Source: Dryomyza anilis
Taxonomy: Eukaryota; Arthropoda; Insecta; Diptera; Dryomyzidae
Length of the DNA: 64,000 nt
NCBI GenBank assembly: GCA_951804985.1
Contig: OX638130.1
Span: forward strand, 126,493,593 to 126,557,592
Direction: 5' to 3'
This document shows, one piece after another, positions 12,099 to 23,785 of this stretch; position 1 is the first letter of the stretch; every line of letters starts with the position of its first letter. A model generated the notes under the pieces. That model ran no database searches. It saw only the letters and a program-made list of their open reading frames with translations, and was not told the origin of the DNA. The position numbers and the translations under genes were made by a program.

Positions 12099-12535
12099 AT
12101 ACCCTACACTAAGAGTGAAAGGGTTTGGTACGTCGTTTGTAACACCCAGAAGGAAGCATCTCCGGTATTTTTATACATTCGTGATCAGCATAACCTCCTG
12201 AGTCGATTTAGCGTCTGTCCCATTGTCTTTTGAAATCACGATTACAGAAAAATTAGAAGAGCTAGATCAATGAAACTTCTAATTTATCACATACTAGTAA
12301 AAACCATCCAGCTAGCTGAAAATGTGTTTCTAAATATAAAGGAGAAATATGGTTTATACGAAAATATTTAATGTTATAGTAAATGTTTAGGAAATATTGA
12401 TTTAATTCGATAATAGATATTAAATTAGTCAGAGATGAAGTATATTCTGTTAGTCTTCTAACAAAACACGTTTTGTTTTATTAATATAGATGTGTAGGGT
12501 ATTTATAGTCGGCTTAGACCGACATAATTCTTATT
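12099..12535. mobile_element. Unclassified repeat bounded by ATACCCTACAC / GTGTAGGGTAT
   Basis: ATACCCTACAC (12099-12109) is exactly inverted at 12492-12502. It is followed by a small palindrome around TAGTCGGCTTAGACCGACA. Inside is the phrase TGATCAGCAT...CCTCCTGAGTCGATTTAGC, which recurs at 53815-53850 and in related form at 54460-54490. The GTGTAGGGTATT plus TAGTCGG...CCGACTATA end also recurs at 55088-55125. This is therefore one dispersed family with several copies in the window. Confidence 0.6.
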
Positions 12536-14155
12536 AACTTAATCACACCAACTATCACAATATCCCTACTTCAAAATTTCTCATATGATCTAACCTTCCC
12601 AACTGGTTTAAATTATTGTCAGCAGAATATCGTACTAATTAATGGTCGTTTTTTTTTTAAGAATTTAAATCCGAAGGTTCCGAAATACAAATTCTTATAT
12701 TGAATACATATTAATTCATATGTTAAACCTTTAAAAATACATATCAAGATATAGGACAATTTTTTTTTGTTTCTTTGTCATGTCCTTTTAAATAATATAG
12801 TTTTTTTTAAGGTTTATCAGGACTTTAGAGTGTTTTGCAAAAACTAAGTAAGAGGAACCCAAAAAAGAAAAAATAATCAGCATTCATGTAACTGCGGGCT
12901 ACCGGCCACCTCAACAAACCAAATATAAATTGCCCTCCTTTTAAATAAAAAATATAAATTCAATCAAAATTTTGTCGCTCTCTCCCCTGGAACCCCCCAA
13001 AAATTAAAAACGTAAAAACTGGTTTTTCAAGTAAATGGACGGATGGAGTCAAGGTGTTGTAAGGCGTCAACCCACTATTCGGACCTATAATTGATTCAAC
13101 TCCTTCAAATCGGCTACAGGTCCTGATTGGAATCTTGAAGTCCAGCGGAAAACCAAGATCGTGGATAAATCCATTTTGATTAAATTTTGTAAACATAAAA
13201 TATAAATTTGTTGATAATATTAACGTACTTAAAGATGTTATTTCATTCATTGTTTAATACTTGTGCTGGTCGTTTGTGCGACGTTTCGCGGAAGCTTGTG
13301 GAAGTTGGCAGAGAACTCAAATACAAAAAAAAAAACGTTATAAGCAGTCTCTCACTATGAAATTGTAATCCACGAAATTATCGAGTCTCAAAGGGTTTGT
13401 CAAACTTTGTTAATATAAATTATTCTGCAATAACTTTATTATTGGGCGGTAAAGTAAATTTTGTTATTTTACAAATAATAACTATTTAACAATCGAATCA
13501 ATTGCAATTTTTTTTTTTTTTTTTTTTTTTTGAGATTTAGGTTACTCCGTCAGCTTCCACACCGAAGGTGAAAGGCTTAGAGAATTATTTGGCCAATTCT
13601 ACGAATTAAAACGCCATAACGAATTATAGTTTTTTTAAAAACTGTACTTTTCAAAATAGTTTTATTTGCACTTTATGCGCCTTAGCGTGGTTACCACGCC
13701 GTACGCGACACAAACTGTAAATATATATGGCCGAGATAACGGGATTTCTCCCATACAACTCTACTTGACTGCGCCGAACCACAACCGAACGGTTTGAGTT
13801 CTAAATGGCGAGTGCCAATTGCAATTTTCAACTCTACAAATAGAAATCACCGTTCAATTATTTTAAGCGTCATTAGTACAGTACAACACTTTGTGCTACA
13901 GTACGCAACAAGTGTTTGCGTGACAAAACAAACAGCTGGTCAGTTTAACCCTTTCACAACCAGTGGCACAAAAATAATTTTAGCTATATTTAGAAAAGTT
14001 TCGTTCTTTGGTATTTAAAATCATTTTTTGGCGCTGATATAAATAATTACAAGTAACTATCACTACATATTCTCTACTTGTATTAAATATAAAAAATGGG
14101 TTCAAATATACTAATTAAATTGTATAATTTCTGTAAAAAAATATATATAAACATA

Positions 14156-14411
14156 TCGTCGTTGTAGAACGAAAAGTCACCAAATATATTTTTATGCAAA
14201 ACTTAAATTTCAAGTTTGTTGATTTATATTACAAAAAGTAATTGATGCATTTTTAAAGTTGAAATATCAGTTGATAAATTTACATTTTATTATCATGTGA
14301 TAAAAAAATTGAGAACATCGATTAGAAATTGACAGATATATAAAGATTTTTGTAAATCAATATTTGGTATTTTGAAAATGTATTTGGTGACTTTTCGTTC
14401 TACAACGACGA
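14156..14411. mobile_element. 256-bp MITE with about 33-bp terminal inverted repeats and TA target duplication
   Basis: The left end TCGTCGTTGTAGAACGAAAA is matched by its exact reverse complement at the right end. The inverted arms extend about 33 bp (through AGTCACCAAATA) with few mismatches. TA dinucleotides at 14154-14155 and 14412-14413 are the likely target duplication, pointing to a Tc1/mariner-type mobiliser. There is no coding capacity. Confidence 0.8.
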
Positions 14412-14657
14412 TATTTTCATGAATTTTTGTGTTTTAAAAAATATCTCAATCCTATTTGTAGTTAAATAAAAATAATTTCAATTGAAAAATGTTCAACTAT
14501 TTTAAAATGTAAATTGGACCGCAAAGGGTTAAGGTGTAGTTTTTCAAAAAATCATAATAACACTTATCAGCATGAGTTGGAGTGTTTTGTTAACCTTGAT
14601 ATAAGTAACTCCATGTATTACATGCATTTAGTTCTATTTAGAACCTAAACAAAGAAG

Positions 14658-17437
14658 ATGACTCAATTCAATGCAGAGTTCACTGCGGCTGAAAGTGCTG
14701 TTATTCACAAAGAATTCCAAAGAGTTGGAGGTAAGTTTCAATCATTGAAATATTGATTTATATCATATTTAATAAAACTAAATAAACACAGAAAACACGT
14801 ATCTGGATCATGCTGGCACAACGCTCTACACAGAAAGTCAAGTGGATGCAGCTGCCAAGGTGCTAAAGGAGAATCTATTCTGCAATCCGCACACTTGTAA
14901 TGTCACGGGTGATGTATTGGATCAAGTGCGCTACAAGTACGTTTGCATCATAAGTTTAAAACTAATTGCAGAGGACACTATTTTTTAGAATATTAAAATT
15001 GTGGATTCTTAATCGCAATCATAATTTTAAATTCAATCATAATTTTACTAAATTCTATTCCAGAATTCTGAAGTATTTCAACACTGACGCCACCGAATAT
15101 GCGGTCGTATTTACGGCCAACGCCACAACTGCCTTGCGAATTGGCGCAGAATGCTTTCAGTTTGTAGAGGCGACAGAGAAAGCGACGGCAACGGGCGGTA
15201 GTTTTTACTATTGTCAAGAGAATCATACATCTGTATTGGGTATGCGTGACTTGGTGCAGACACGCAAACAGTTTGTACTCACCAAAGATGAACTGGTGTT
15301 GAATCTGGATCGCACGCAGCCAATTAACCAGACACTGGAACGTGGCAATAATTCGTTGGTGGCCTTCTCGGCACAATGCAATTTTAGCGGCTACAAAATG
15401 CCACTGGATATTATTGAATCTATTCATGGATCAGGTTTAATTACTAGCGGAAAACAAATACGCGGCTCGACAGACGAAAAACTGGAAAGTGATGTTAGTA
15501 ACTTTTACGTATGTTTAGATACCGCTTCCTTTGTGGCGTCTAACTATTTGGATCTGAAGCGCTATAAGCCGGACTACTGCTGCATATCGTTTTATAAAAT
15601 ATTTGGGTGAGATTTTAAAATTATAAGCTATACAGAAAAATCTTAATACACACAACTGTTGAATCCTCAATACACAATATATAATTTAGGGAATAATTAG
15701 AATACAGTTCAGTTAATTATAATGTTTATTGGTAGACATATTTTTCAGTATTTCAGAGTACGGTGTCATGTTTCAGTTATTTTTTTTTTACTATATTTAG
15801 TTACAACCAGTTACAACTTTTTTTCCAGGTTCCCTACTGGTGTTGGCGCCCTTCTAGTAAGCAAGCGCGGCCAGGCGGTGCTGCGAAAAAATTACTACGG
15901 CGGCGGCACAGTAAAAATCGCAATGACACGCCAGGATTTTCACGAGAAACGAGACGGATTCACCGAACGCTTTGAGGATGGCACGCTTGCCTTTCTGTCG
16001 ATTATCGCGTTGCTGGAAGGTTTTCGAAATTTAGATCGCTTGATACCAGCAACGCCTGATACGCTTCAAATGCAGCGCATTGCACAACATGTCTTTCAAT
16101 TGGCGCGCTACACTTATGACACACTTTCCGCCTTGCGACACGCCAATGGAGCGCCGCTTATACAGTTCTACAACCACACCAACTATCAGCACAGCAGCAC
16201 ACAAGGCGGCATCGTCACTTTCAACGTGATACACGACGACGGTTCCTTTGTGGGCTTTGCCGAGGTGGCCTGCATAGCGGCGGTGCATAATGTACAGCTA
16301 CGCACCGGCTGCTTCTGCAATCCAGGAGCATGTCAGAAGTTTTTACAATTGTCCGACAGCGAGCTGCGGCAACAATACGCCGCTGGTCACATTTGCAGCG
16401 ACTACAATGATTTGGTTGACGGCGTACCGACGGGCGCTGTGCGCATGTCCTTTGGATACATGACGCGTGTGCAGGATGTGGATAGGGCCATCGAAATGCT
16501 GCGATCCTGCTATCTAACGACGGCGGCGGCACAACGACTGCGCCTAATCGAGCAGTCACAGCAGTTACCGCGCTTGCTGCAACATATACCGCAGCGGCTG
16601 CGACCGCAACTAAAACGCATCTGCATCTATCCGGTGAAATCGTGCGGCGCTTTTGCTGTGGAAAAACAGTGGGCGCTGACGAGCGCTGGTTTTGCATATG
16701 ATCGCGCGTGGATGATTGTCGATAGTAATGGCTTGGCTATCACGCAAAAACATTGCACGCGCCTATGCCTGATACAGCCTAAGGTGCAGCTTGATACAGA
16801 GCAGCTTGAACTTACATTTCCATCGATTTCAGCCGTACAGGTGCCACTGAATATGACGACCGACGACACACAAACTGTTAACCTGTGCCGCAGTAAAGTT
16901 TGCAATGATCTGGTGGAGGGCATCGACTGTGGCGATGCAGTGGCCGCTTGGTTGGCCAATTGTTTGCAAATGGAAGGCGTTCGTTTGCTGCGGCAGCACA
17001 CAGAGCGACGCAACATGGATGGCGCTGCAAAGGACATAACGTTGGCAAATCAGGCGCAGTTCCTGATGATTAATCGTACATCGGTGCGTTGGCTGGCCAA
17101 CAAGGTGCAGAGCGAAACGGAGCCGCTCGAACATACAGTCGATCGCTTTAGAGCCAATCTCATTATTGAGACTTCACAGCCACTGGACGAAAATACCTTC
17201 GAAGAGTTGGTTATCGGCGGTGTTACCTTCAAGGTGGACGGGTTCTGTACGCGGTGTCAGATGATTTGCATCGATCAGCACAGTGGACAGAAAACCGCAG
17301 AGCCGCTACGTACCATTGCACGTGAGTTTGGAGGCAAAATACGTTTTGGTATTTATTTGAGTCTGAAGCAGCCGGTAACAGAGGACACGTTGATTGCATG
17401 CAATGACGCACTTAATATTGTTGTTGCGAAAAATTAA
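14658..17437 (+). CDS. mal: Molybdenum cofactor sulfurase (maroon-like)
   Basis: The enzyme adds the terminal sulfur to the molybdenum cofactor of xanthine dehydrogenase and aldehyde oxidase, using cysteine as donor. Four exons join in phase (14658-14730, 14792-14936, 15064-15606, 15829-17437), giving about 789 residues, close to the length I recall for Drosophila mal. The N-terminal two thirds is a PLP-dependent class V aminotransferase (NifS-like) domain. Its cofactor lysine is probably Lys251 in ISFYKIFG, and the conserved cysteine motif GCFCNPGAC is near residues 414-422. From about residue 514 (YPVKSCGAF) it is a MOSC domain with [10 protein letters not shown] near the end. It converges with the small gene at 17518-17863, with only 80 bp between the stops. 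Confidence 0.95.
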
Positions 17438-17517
17438 AACTTTTTAAAAAGTTCATATTTGTATATTTAACCTTGTAATAAAGTTGTAAAACTAATTTAA
17501 TAAATCAACATCAATTT

Positions 17518-17863
17518 TTACATAATTACGCAGTTGTCTATGGGGTCTTCCTTGACCTTCAGCAATGGCAGCCCCTGCTGTGCCTGTCGCACGCTCACCA
17601 ATACGCTGTCGTGATTGGGAAACGCCAATGACTGCAGTTTTGAATGCACCAGTGTATCGTCTATTTTAACCTCGAAGGATCCCTGCCTGCCCTGATGACA
17701 AACGATTTCCGTATCTGGTTGTTGCGCCTTTAGGAAATTTTGCAGCATTTGACACTGCCAGGCGAAGTTGCATTTTCCGCTATGTATGCACATTAGAAGA
17801 TTCATGAAATTCGAAGTGTCTCATAATTAAATATTACCAATATTCGACATCCACTTTGACCAT
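17518..17863 (-). CDS. Selenoprotein W-like (Rdx) protein, MIEN1-type, with CAAX end
   Basis: Two exons, 17838-17863 and 17518-17779 on the minus strand, join in phase (TG then C) to give a 95-residue protein starting MVKVDVEYCGKC. The thioredoxin-like Rdx fold of SelW, SelT and MIEN1 has a CxxC or CxxU motif just after the first strand; here it is CGKC with two cysteines and no UGA. GSFEVKIDDTLVHSKL matches the second half of the fold. The last four residues are CVIM, a farnesylation signal, as human MIEN1 ends CVIL. The start codon lies in the short first exon; the longer internal ORF start would lose the CxxC. Substrate unknown. Confidence 0.82.
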
Positions 17864-18602
17864 AATGATCCTCGGAAATTTTAAATAAATAATGAACAGC
17901 TGATTTTGTTTATGGCAATAATCCTTTTTCGTACAGTACTTTAGGATCAACTTTTGATATGTACTGTAGGAATTAGTGTCGTCAAATAAAATTACACAAA
18001 AGGATTAAATACACTTTTACCCCACGAAATTGTCAGAAAATGGAGCATAACCACAAAATATCATAAATGAATGCACACCGAGAGAAAAACGTAGTTAACT
18101 ATCGGCTAGTTTTCGTAGTCAATAGAAAATTCTAAAGAAGTAACTACGTTTTAATTTAATAACTATATTTATGGTATACCACAGTAAATAAATAACATGG
18201 CAATTTCAAAATATTGAACTAAAAAAATGTCAAAATTGTTTAATTCAATATATGAATCAACTTTGGTCGCAACCCAATAAGTAATGAGTTTAAGATTCGA
18301 TAAATTTGGAGAATTTTCTTTTACAACCAGTGTAGATGTAATGTCATGATCAAGCCGAATAAATGAATGTTATTCCAACGTTGGTTTTCGAAGTTAAAAA
18401 AACTTGACACGAAATTCACTACACAAAATTACTCTGTGGCAACCCAGTGACGTGATAAAAGTAAATGTCAACAAGAAAATTTTCATTTTTTCAATCAGTG
18501 AGATCATTGTTTTTCGCTTGACTTAGCAAACAGACAAATCAATTAATATATAAGTGCAGGTCCAAACACGAAAGTCATCCCGAGAATTCTACTGCACGGA
18601 AA
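17864..18602. other. Intergenic spacer
   Basis: AT-rich DNA between the MIEN1-like gene and the possible mini-gene. I see no coding frame or recognisable repeat here. It should contain the promoter of the minus-strand gene. Confidence 0.6.
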
Positions 18603-20137
18603 ATGCACGATGAGCTGATATACAATGCAACTGGCCAAGGTATAACTTATATGCATTTCCTTTTTTTTATATTTAAACCTTTAATTAGGGAAATATATGG
18701 GATTAAATTCAAGTGTAATTTGAAGGTCGAATCACATTTTTTTATAGCTTACAATTAAGTAAAACCTCGAATGTATATTGAGTGTCGAAATTCAAGTTTA
18801 GTTAAAGACTAGATTCAATTGGATAAAAAGCTACCAGTTTTGCTGGAGAACGCTATGGTTTTCAAGCTTACAATTACAAAAATTTGCACGATTTTCTCCA
18901 GTGAAAGCTTCGATATCCATGTTCAATATACACAGATAAAAATATTGTACGTATATATAACAATTGATATTAATAGCAAACAAAATCGTATTCCAATTAA
19001 AAATATGAATGCATTTACTAATTAATTAATTGTATTTACACATTTTTTAATTAAAATATTAATAGGAATTCATTTAATATAATTTCAATACAACTAAATC
19101 TTTAATAGTATTAATTACTTTTATTTGTTACTTTTGATTTATTCATTTTCTTAAATTGCAACACTGTTTTTTTCTTCTGGATTTCATTTTGTTTTTTGTT
19201 TGTGCGTCTCGTGCGTCGGCGGCGTCGTTCAGTTTCTCCTAACATTATTTTCTTCTACGTTGATATTTTAAAACAGGATATTGTTTTATGTAGTGTATGT
19301 TATGTTATTAAACCATTAAATGGCTCAATTTATTTTTGCTGTCAAGAATTTGAACAAACAGTTTATGATGCTCATTTTGTTGCATATTGAATCGTTAAAA
19401 AGCGAATATAAAATTTTATGTTTGACTCAATAAATTGGCCCACCTGTAGAAGTTGTGAAAACTGACTTCGGTAAAATATTCGTTAGGTTAAAAGAATTTT
19501 ACAAAACATACCAAAAAGTATAAATACTATTTACTTATTTAATATTTATTATTTATGTTATATATTGAATTAAATTATTTTTATTTTCATATGTTTCTAT
19601 TCGACAAATATTTTAATTAATTTAACAAAATATTTAATTGATCCAATTTCTATCAAATGAAAATTTTAATTGATGTTACTAATTAATTAATTAATGATTT
19701 AAAAATTCTCAATAAAAAATTTAATATATATAACAACTTTAATGTCAATATGACAAAAAAATTAATTAAAATTTCTCCAATTAACATATTCTCATTATTA
19801 CGAATATGGAATTCAATGCTACTAAAAGTTACATCGGCTGAGTTTCAATTAAAAATGAATTGGATTGATTAACATTTTATTTATATTTACACACTTTTTA
19901 TTTTCTGTGTACATTCGAAAATCACTTAATATCCAGGTTTTTGGTTTATTGGGAAAGAGTCTCTAGCATGGGCTCATGTAAGTTATAAATATTTATGTGT
20001 TTATGTTTTTGCCCTTGTAAAAGAACGTGATTGCGAATTTTTAAATTGCGGTAAAAACGTGTCGACAGATTATGGAGAAACAGCATGGCTCATCATTAGA
20101 ACCTGCAGGTTCGATATCCCCTTGGAATAACGCTAAG
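18603..20137 (+). CDS. Possible small spliced ORF, function unknown (MHDELIYNATGQ...)
   Basis: Three short stretches join with consistent phase. 18603-18639 starts ATG and ends before GTATAAC. 19937-19977 follows an ATCCAG acceptor and ends before GTAAGT. 20069-20137 follows a CGACAG acceptor and ends before GTAAAA. Together they read MHDELIYNATGQ, then GFWFIGKESLAWAH, then IMEKQHGSSLEPAGSISPWN and NAK. If the third stretch is not spliced again it reaches a stop about 17 codons on. I do not recognise the protein. The acceptor before the third stretch is poor in pyrimidines and the first intron contains a MITE, so this may be chance. It lies just upstream of amx on the same strand, so it could be 5' leader of that locus. 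Confidence 0.35.
18931..19914. mobile_element. MITE-like element with ACACAGA.AAAAATATTGTACGTA end, copy 1
   Basis: The left end (TACACAGATAAAAATATTG at 18931, then ACAATTGATATTAATAGCAA) matches almost base for base the element at 32690. The right end (GGATTGATTAACATTTTATT, then ATTTACACAC, then TTTTCTGTGTAC near 19905) matches the right end of that same copy. This copy is longer, with about 600 bp of extra AT-rich DNA in the middle that includes the 19196-19390 frame. Confidence 0.6.
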
Positions 20138-20340
20138 GTAAAATGTGGGAATTTTCTTATATGGGTTAATACTATTTTTTTATAAATATAAGAGAAAGCA
20201 ACACTTACTCAACCCTTCAAACACTTCACTCGTACAGTACTGTGTTATATTTTATCATTGTTTTGTTTACTGCATGAGAAGTTTGAAAATTATACACGTT
20301 TTAAATCATTGGTGGCATTTAATCATAGAACAAAAACAAA

Positions 20341-21090
20341 ATGTGGCGTCGCCAATGCATCGTCATAGATAAACGCTCTGCGATTGCGTTGATTTTCATC
20401 TTCATAATGAGTGGCATTCGTCAGAGTCAAACGGCAGGCAATCTCATGGAGTCTGAAACAAAGTCCGAGTCTACTCAGAAGAACAACTCCAATAACCCTT
20501 CAAACAACAGCAACAACGAAGCCAACCCGTTGACCATCGTCAAGAGTCTCAACGACACCAACATCTACTGCCCCAGCGAGTTGGAGTGCGCGGCGCTTAC
20601 ATTTCCCTGCATCCGTTGCAACTACAATTACAGCTGTCACTATGGACGCGACCTAAACGTTACCTGCTCGGCGCTTGAGCATGTTCAGTGCCAAGGCAAT
20701 CGAACATTCGTTCGTCCGATGAACTGTCGCTACTGCTACCAGACGGAAAAGTGGCAGCAAACGTGCGTGCTGCGCGGCAATTGCAACGCTGTGAACAGCC
20801 AGCCATACCGCACCAACTGCACCGCACACGCGGATGTCCTTTGCTTGGGCAATCGTTCGTTTACGCGCAACGCCAAGTGCAACTGGACGCAGGGCTATCG
20901 CTGGAGCACAGCGCTCATCATCAGCCTGACGCTGGGAGGCTTTGGTGCGGATCGTTTCTATCTAGGCCACTGGCAGGAGGGCATCGGCAAGCTGTTCAGC
21001 TTTGGTGGACTTGGCGTGTGGACGATCATCGATGTACTACTGATCTCACTGCACTACTTGGGCCCTGCTGATGGCTCCCTCTATATTTAA
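20341..21090 (+). CDS. amx: TM2 domain protein, almondex-like (TM2D3)
   Basis: Intronless in its coding part, 249 residues. A signal peptide (about residues 13-32) is followed by a Cys-rich, Asn-glycosylatable ectodomain (CPSELECAALTFPCIRC and many further cysteines and NxT/S sites). The C-terminal TM2 domain comprises helix, loop with the conserved DRF motif (GGFGADRFYLGHW), then helix, ending GPADGSLYI. This layout and ending match TM2D3/almondex, a membrane protein required for Notch signalling in the fly embryo. An in-frame TAG 15 bases upstream fixes the start at 20341. It converges with Larp7, 92 bp between stops. Confidence 0.9.
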   Translation: MWRRQCIVIDKRSAIALIFIFIMSGIRQSQTAGNLMESETKSESTQKNNSNNPSNNSNNEANPLTIVKSLNDTNIYCPSELECAALTFPCIRCNYNYSCHYGRDLNVTCSALEHVQCQGNRTFVRPMNCRYCYQTEKWQQTCVLRGNCNAVNSQPYRTNCTAHADVLCLGNRSFTRNAKCNWTQGYRWSTALIISLTLGGFGADRFYLGHWQEGIGKLFSFGGLGVWTIIDVLLISLHYLGPADGSLYI

Positions 21091-21182
21091 CTCGATAAGC
21101 TCTAAGCAATAATTAATATTTTATTTCTTTTTATTAAAAAAAAACTTGATTTGTACAACAAGTGTATATTTCATGTAGCCCT

Positions 21183-22993
21183 TTACTCATCATCATCATC
21201 GCCGAAGCGCATATGCTTCGAGATCAACTTCTTGATCTTCTCTCTGCCACGTTTCTGCGGCACTTTCACCTTCTTGTTCAGTTTCATCTCGCGGTCTTGC
21301 GCTATCTTGCGCCAATATTCGGTCTCCGCCTCGCCGCTTAGCAGCAGACACTTGTACTCGGCGCAGCTGATTCGCTGCACGAATTCCGTGGCTGCTGTAG
21401 CGCTCTCCAGACGCAGCTGCGCCTGCAGTCCGCCCTCCTTCACGTCGACATACTTGACCGCTGAATATTGACGCATATCTGCCTTGAACTCTTTGACTGT
21501 GACACAAGGCTCGAGAAAACTCAGCTGCACTATGAGACCCGGCTCGTAGTTGAAGAGTGGTGCGCGCTCGAGTGCCGCATTCTGCTTAGGCTCTTTGTCG
21601 GTCACCACCTTGAGATCAGCATCACCTGCTCCATAGAAATTCATGTGCATTTTGTGCAGCTTACGTTCTTGCGATGGCTTGGAGCGCTTAACAGGCGGTG
21701 CTGCACAGTCGGCGGTAATAGTTGCGTCTGTGACTTCTGCGGCACGACTTTGCTGCGCCTCGCGCCATGCTTTGCGCTTCAGCTCGGCGATGCGTTCACG
21801 CTGCAAATTCAGGTACTTGTTGCGCAAACGCTTCCAGTCGCGCTTTGGCAGTATTTTTAGATCGTACAGCGTAGCTTCGCTGCTGTGTTCCATAATGTCG
21901 CTGACACGCGTCTCTTTGAGTTTTTTGTTTTTCTTCTTTTTCTTGCGACGCTTCTTCTTGGCCTCGTCAGTCTCTGCAATGTCTGCTTCATTTGCAGTAG
22001 TCGTTTCGGCGTCTGTGGATGCAGCAGATTCATCATCGGTAGGTGTAGCCAGCGTCGCATCTATGTCTTCTGTAATGTAAAATTATTTATTTATATTTTA
22101 TTTTTGTTATTCCCACCTGTTGTTTTCGGTTTCTTTGCTTTGGGCACTGCATCCTGCTGCTCCTCCTCTGACTGAGACGCCGTGTTAGGTTGCCGTCGCT
22201 TACGTTGCTGTTTCTCTGTTGCGTTTTCATTTGCTATGTCCTTCACCGGCATCGACTCCTGCTGCTCCTTGATAAAAGCCTTGACACTCTTCAGCTCCGC
22301 TGGATCGGCCTCCTGCATGTTGAGCACACCCTTAAACTCTTGGAAGGCCTTTACCGCCTTGGCCACGCTCTCGTCCTGCTCAAACTCAACAAATGCGAAT
22401 TCTTTGATCTTGCGCGACTTAGCATATTTTGGCAATGACACGTAAGACACTGCACCGAACTGCGTGAACATTGCTTTTACCCATTCGTGATCCGCACTGG
22501 GTGGCAGCGACTCTACGTACAGCGTTTTCTCGTCCACATTGCGCTCCGGTGGCAGCGCCGTTTTGCGACGCACCTTCAGCTGAGTCTCGTCCAATTCCAG
22601 CAACTGCGAATTTGTTAGCGATTTTGCAATTTCATCTATACTGCTGGTCAGCGCCTTCAGTTTGTTGAAGGTGAGAAACACTTCGAGCGGCACAACTGAT
22701 GATGGAATGTAGACAAAAAATGAATATTCATCATATGGCTAGCTGTAGTGCTACTTACATGGATCCTTGTCCATAAGCTGCTTAAGAAAGCGATCTTTGG
22801 ATAGATTTGCATCGCCAAAATAGAATTCCATTTGATCCCGTATAGAGTTGAAGTGCTTCCTCTTGCGTTTTCGATGCGGCTTCTGGGTCTCGGTTGCCTT
22901 AGGTTTCTTTGCAGCTTTGGGTGGTTTCTTGAGCTCTGCATCTTCTTCAGCTTTATCCATATTCACAGTGTCCAAAATTACTTCGGCTGGCAT
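21183..22993 (-). CDS. Larp7: La-related protein 7 (7SK RNP)
   Basis: This is the RNA-binding chaperone of 7SK snRNA, which helps sequester P-TEFb. Three exons on the minus strand (22759-22993, 22117-22695, 21183-22069) join in phase to about 566 residues. After a basic leader comes the La motif (FNSIRDQMEFYFGDANLSKD, split by intron 1), then RRM1 (KTLYVESLPP ... IKEFAFVEFE), a Lys/Arg-rich linker and the C-terminal xRRM region, with LLLSGEAETEYWRKI and a basic helix to the end (GREKIKKLISKHMRF). I chose the ATG at 22993 (MPAEVILDTVNMD); the frame stays open upstream to 23170 but that part is not La-like. Confidence 0.9.
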
Positions 22994-23229
22994 ATTTTTA
23001 AATATTATTTTAACATCATTCACATCAAAACGTTTTCGCGGAAAAAAACATACAACAAATTTATTTTGACGTTTAGCTTTTCTGACTGTACAACTGAAAA
23101 GTATGATGTTACCATAAAGTTGCCAGATGCGCATAGAAACAGTCGAACCATTTTTGCAAAATTCCCACATAAATTCTTTAATTTGTGTGAATTTTTCTAT
23201 TGTTAATTAGCGTATTCACAGTTCGTCGT

Positions 23230-23640
23230 ATTTTGGCATGGTATTCGTACCATGTAGTATATATACAATACAATAACAATGAAACGTCAATTTGTTATTG
23301 CATCCCTTATTAAAAAAAAGTAATACCACAAGTATTGTATTTATGAGTAGCCATGAGACATGTTTTTTGGTGTCGTATTTTATGAAAGGAAGAATAATTT
23401 TAAAATTGAATATTAAAAGTGCACATTAAATGCTAATTTATTTGTCTTTTATTTCAAGTCGAGGAATATTTCTGATATTTTGAAAAAAATCCGAAATTTA
23501 AAAGAATCAGAATTTGACGAAATAAATGAACAAGCAGAAAAGGGATGCTCACAGTTTAATTGCCATACTGTCGTATTCGTACCATGTCGTACCAATACAA
23601 TGAAACTCTCTCTGTTTGTTCAAAGAGGAAAGGAGATCAC
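23230..23640. repeat. Diverged direct repeat around ATTCGTACCATGT
   Basis: The phrase ATTCGTACCATGT followed by GTA and AATACAATGAAAC-like sequence occurs near 23248-23285 and again near 23574-23605. A 69-codon plus frame (23480-23689) spans the second copy. It has no family resemblance that I can see, and I leave it uncalled. Confidence 0.4.
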
Positions 23641-23785
23641 TGCGTTCCACAATTATTATAAAAACATTAAAAATGAAAACTTAAAATAAAAATGTACTTT
23701 GGCTAAAGAAAATATATTGTATGGATTTCAAATGTTTATTGACCTGGCAACCTTGTTCATACTGACCTAATTAGTTTTAAACAAA

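Larger units (their letters stand above)
11659..14657. other. Intergenic spacer, PAPLA1 to mal
   Basis: No supported gene. It holds poly(A) signals for PAPLA1 (AATAAA variants near 11730), an unclassified element at 12099-12502, a 30-bp poly-T run at 13508-13531 and the MITE at 14156-14411. A 96-codon minus-strand frame (12960-13250) and a 74-codon plus frame (13794-14018) resemble nothing I recognise. Confidence 0.6.

Noticed and set aside
17518..17863. Selenocysteine-encoding gene
   Set aside because: The CxxC position reads TGC GGA AAA TGC; there is no in-frame TGA, so no SECIS-dependent decoding is needed.
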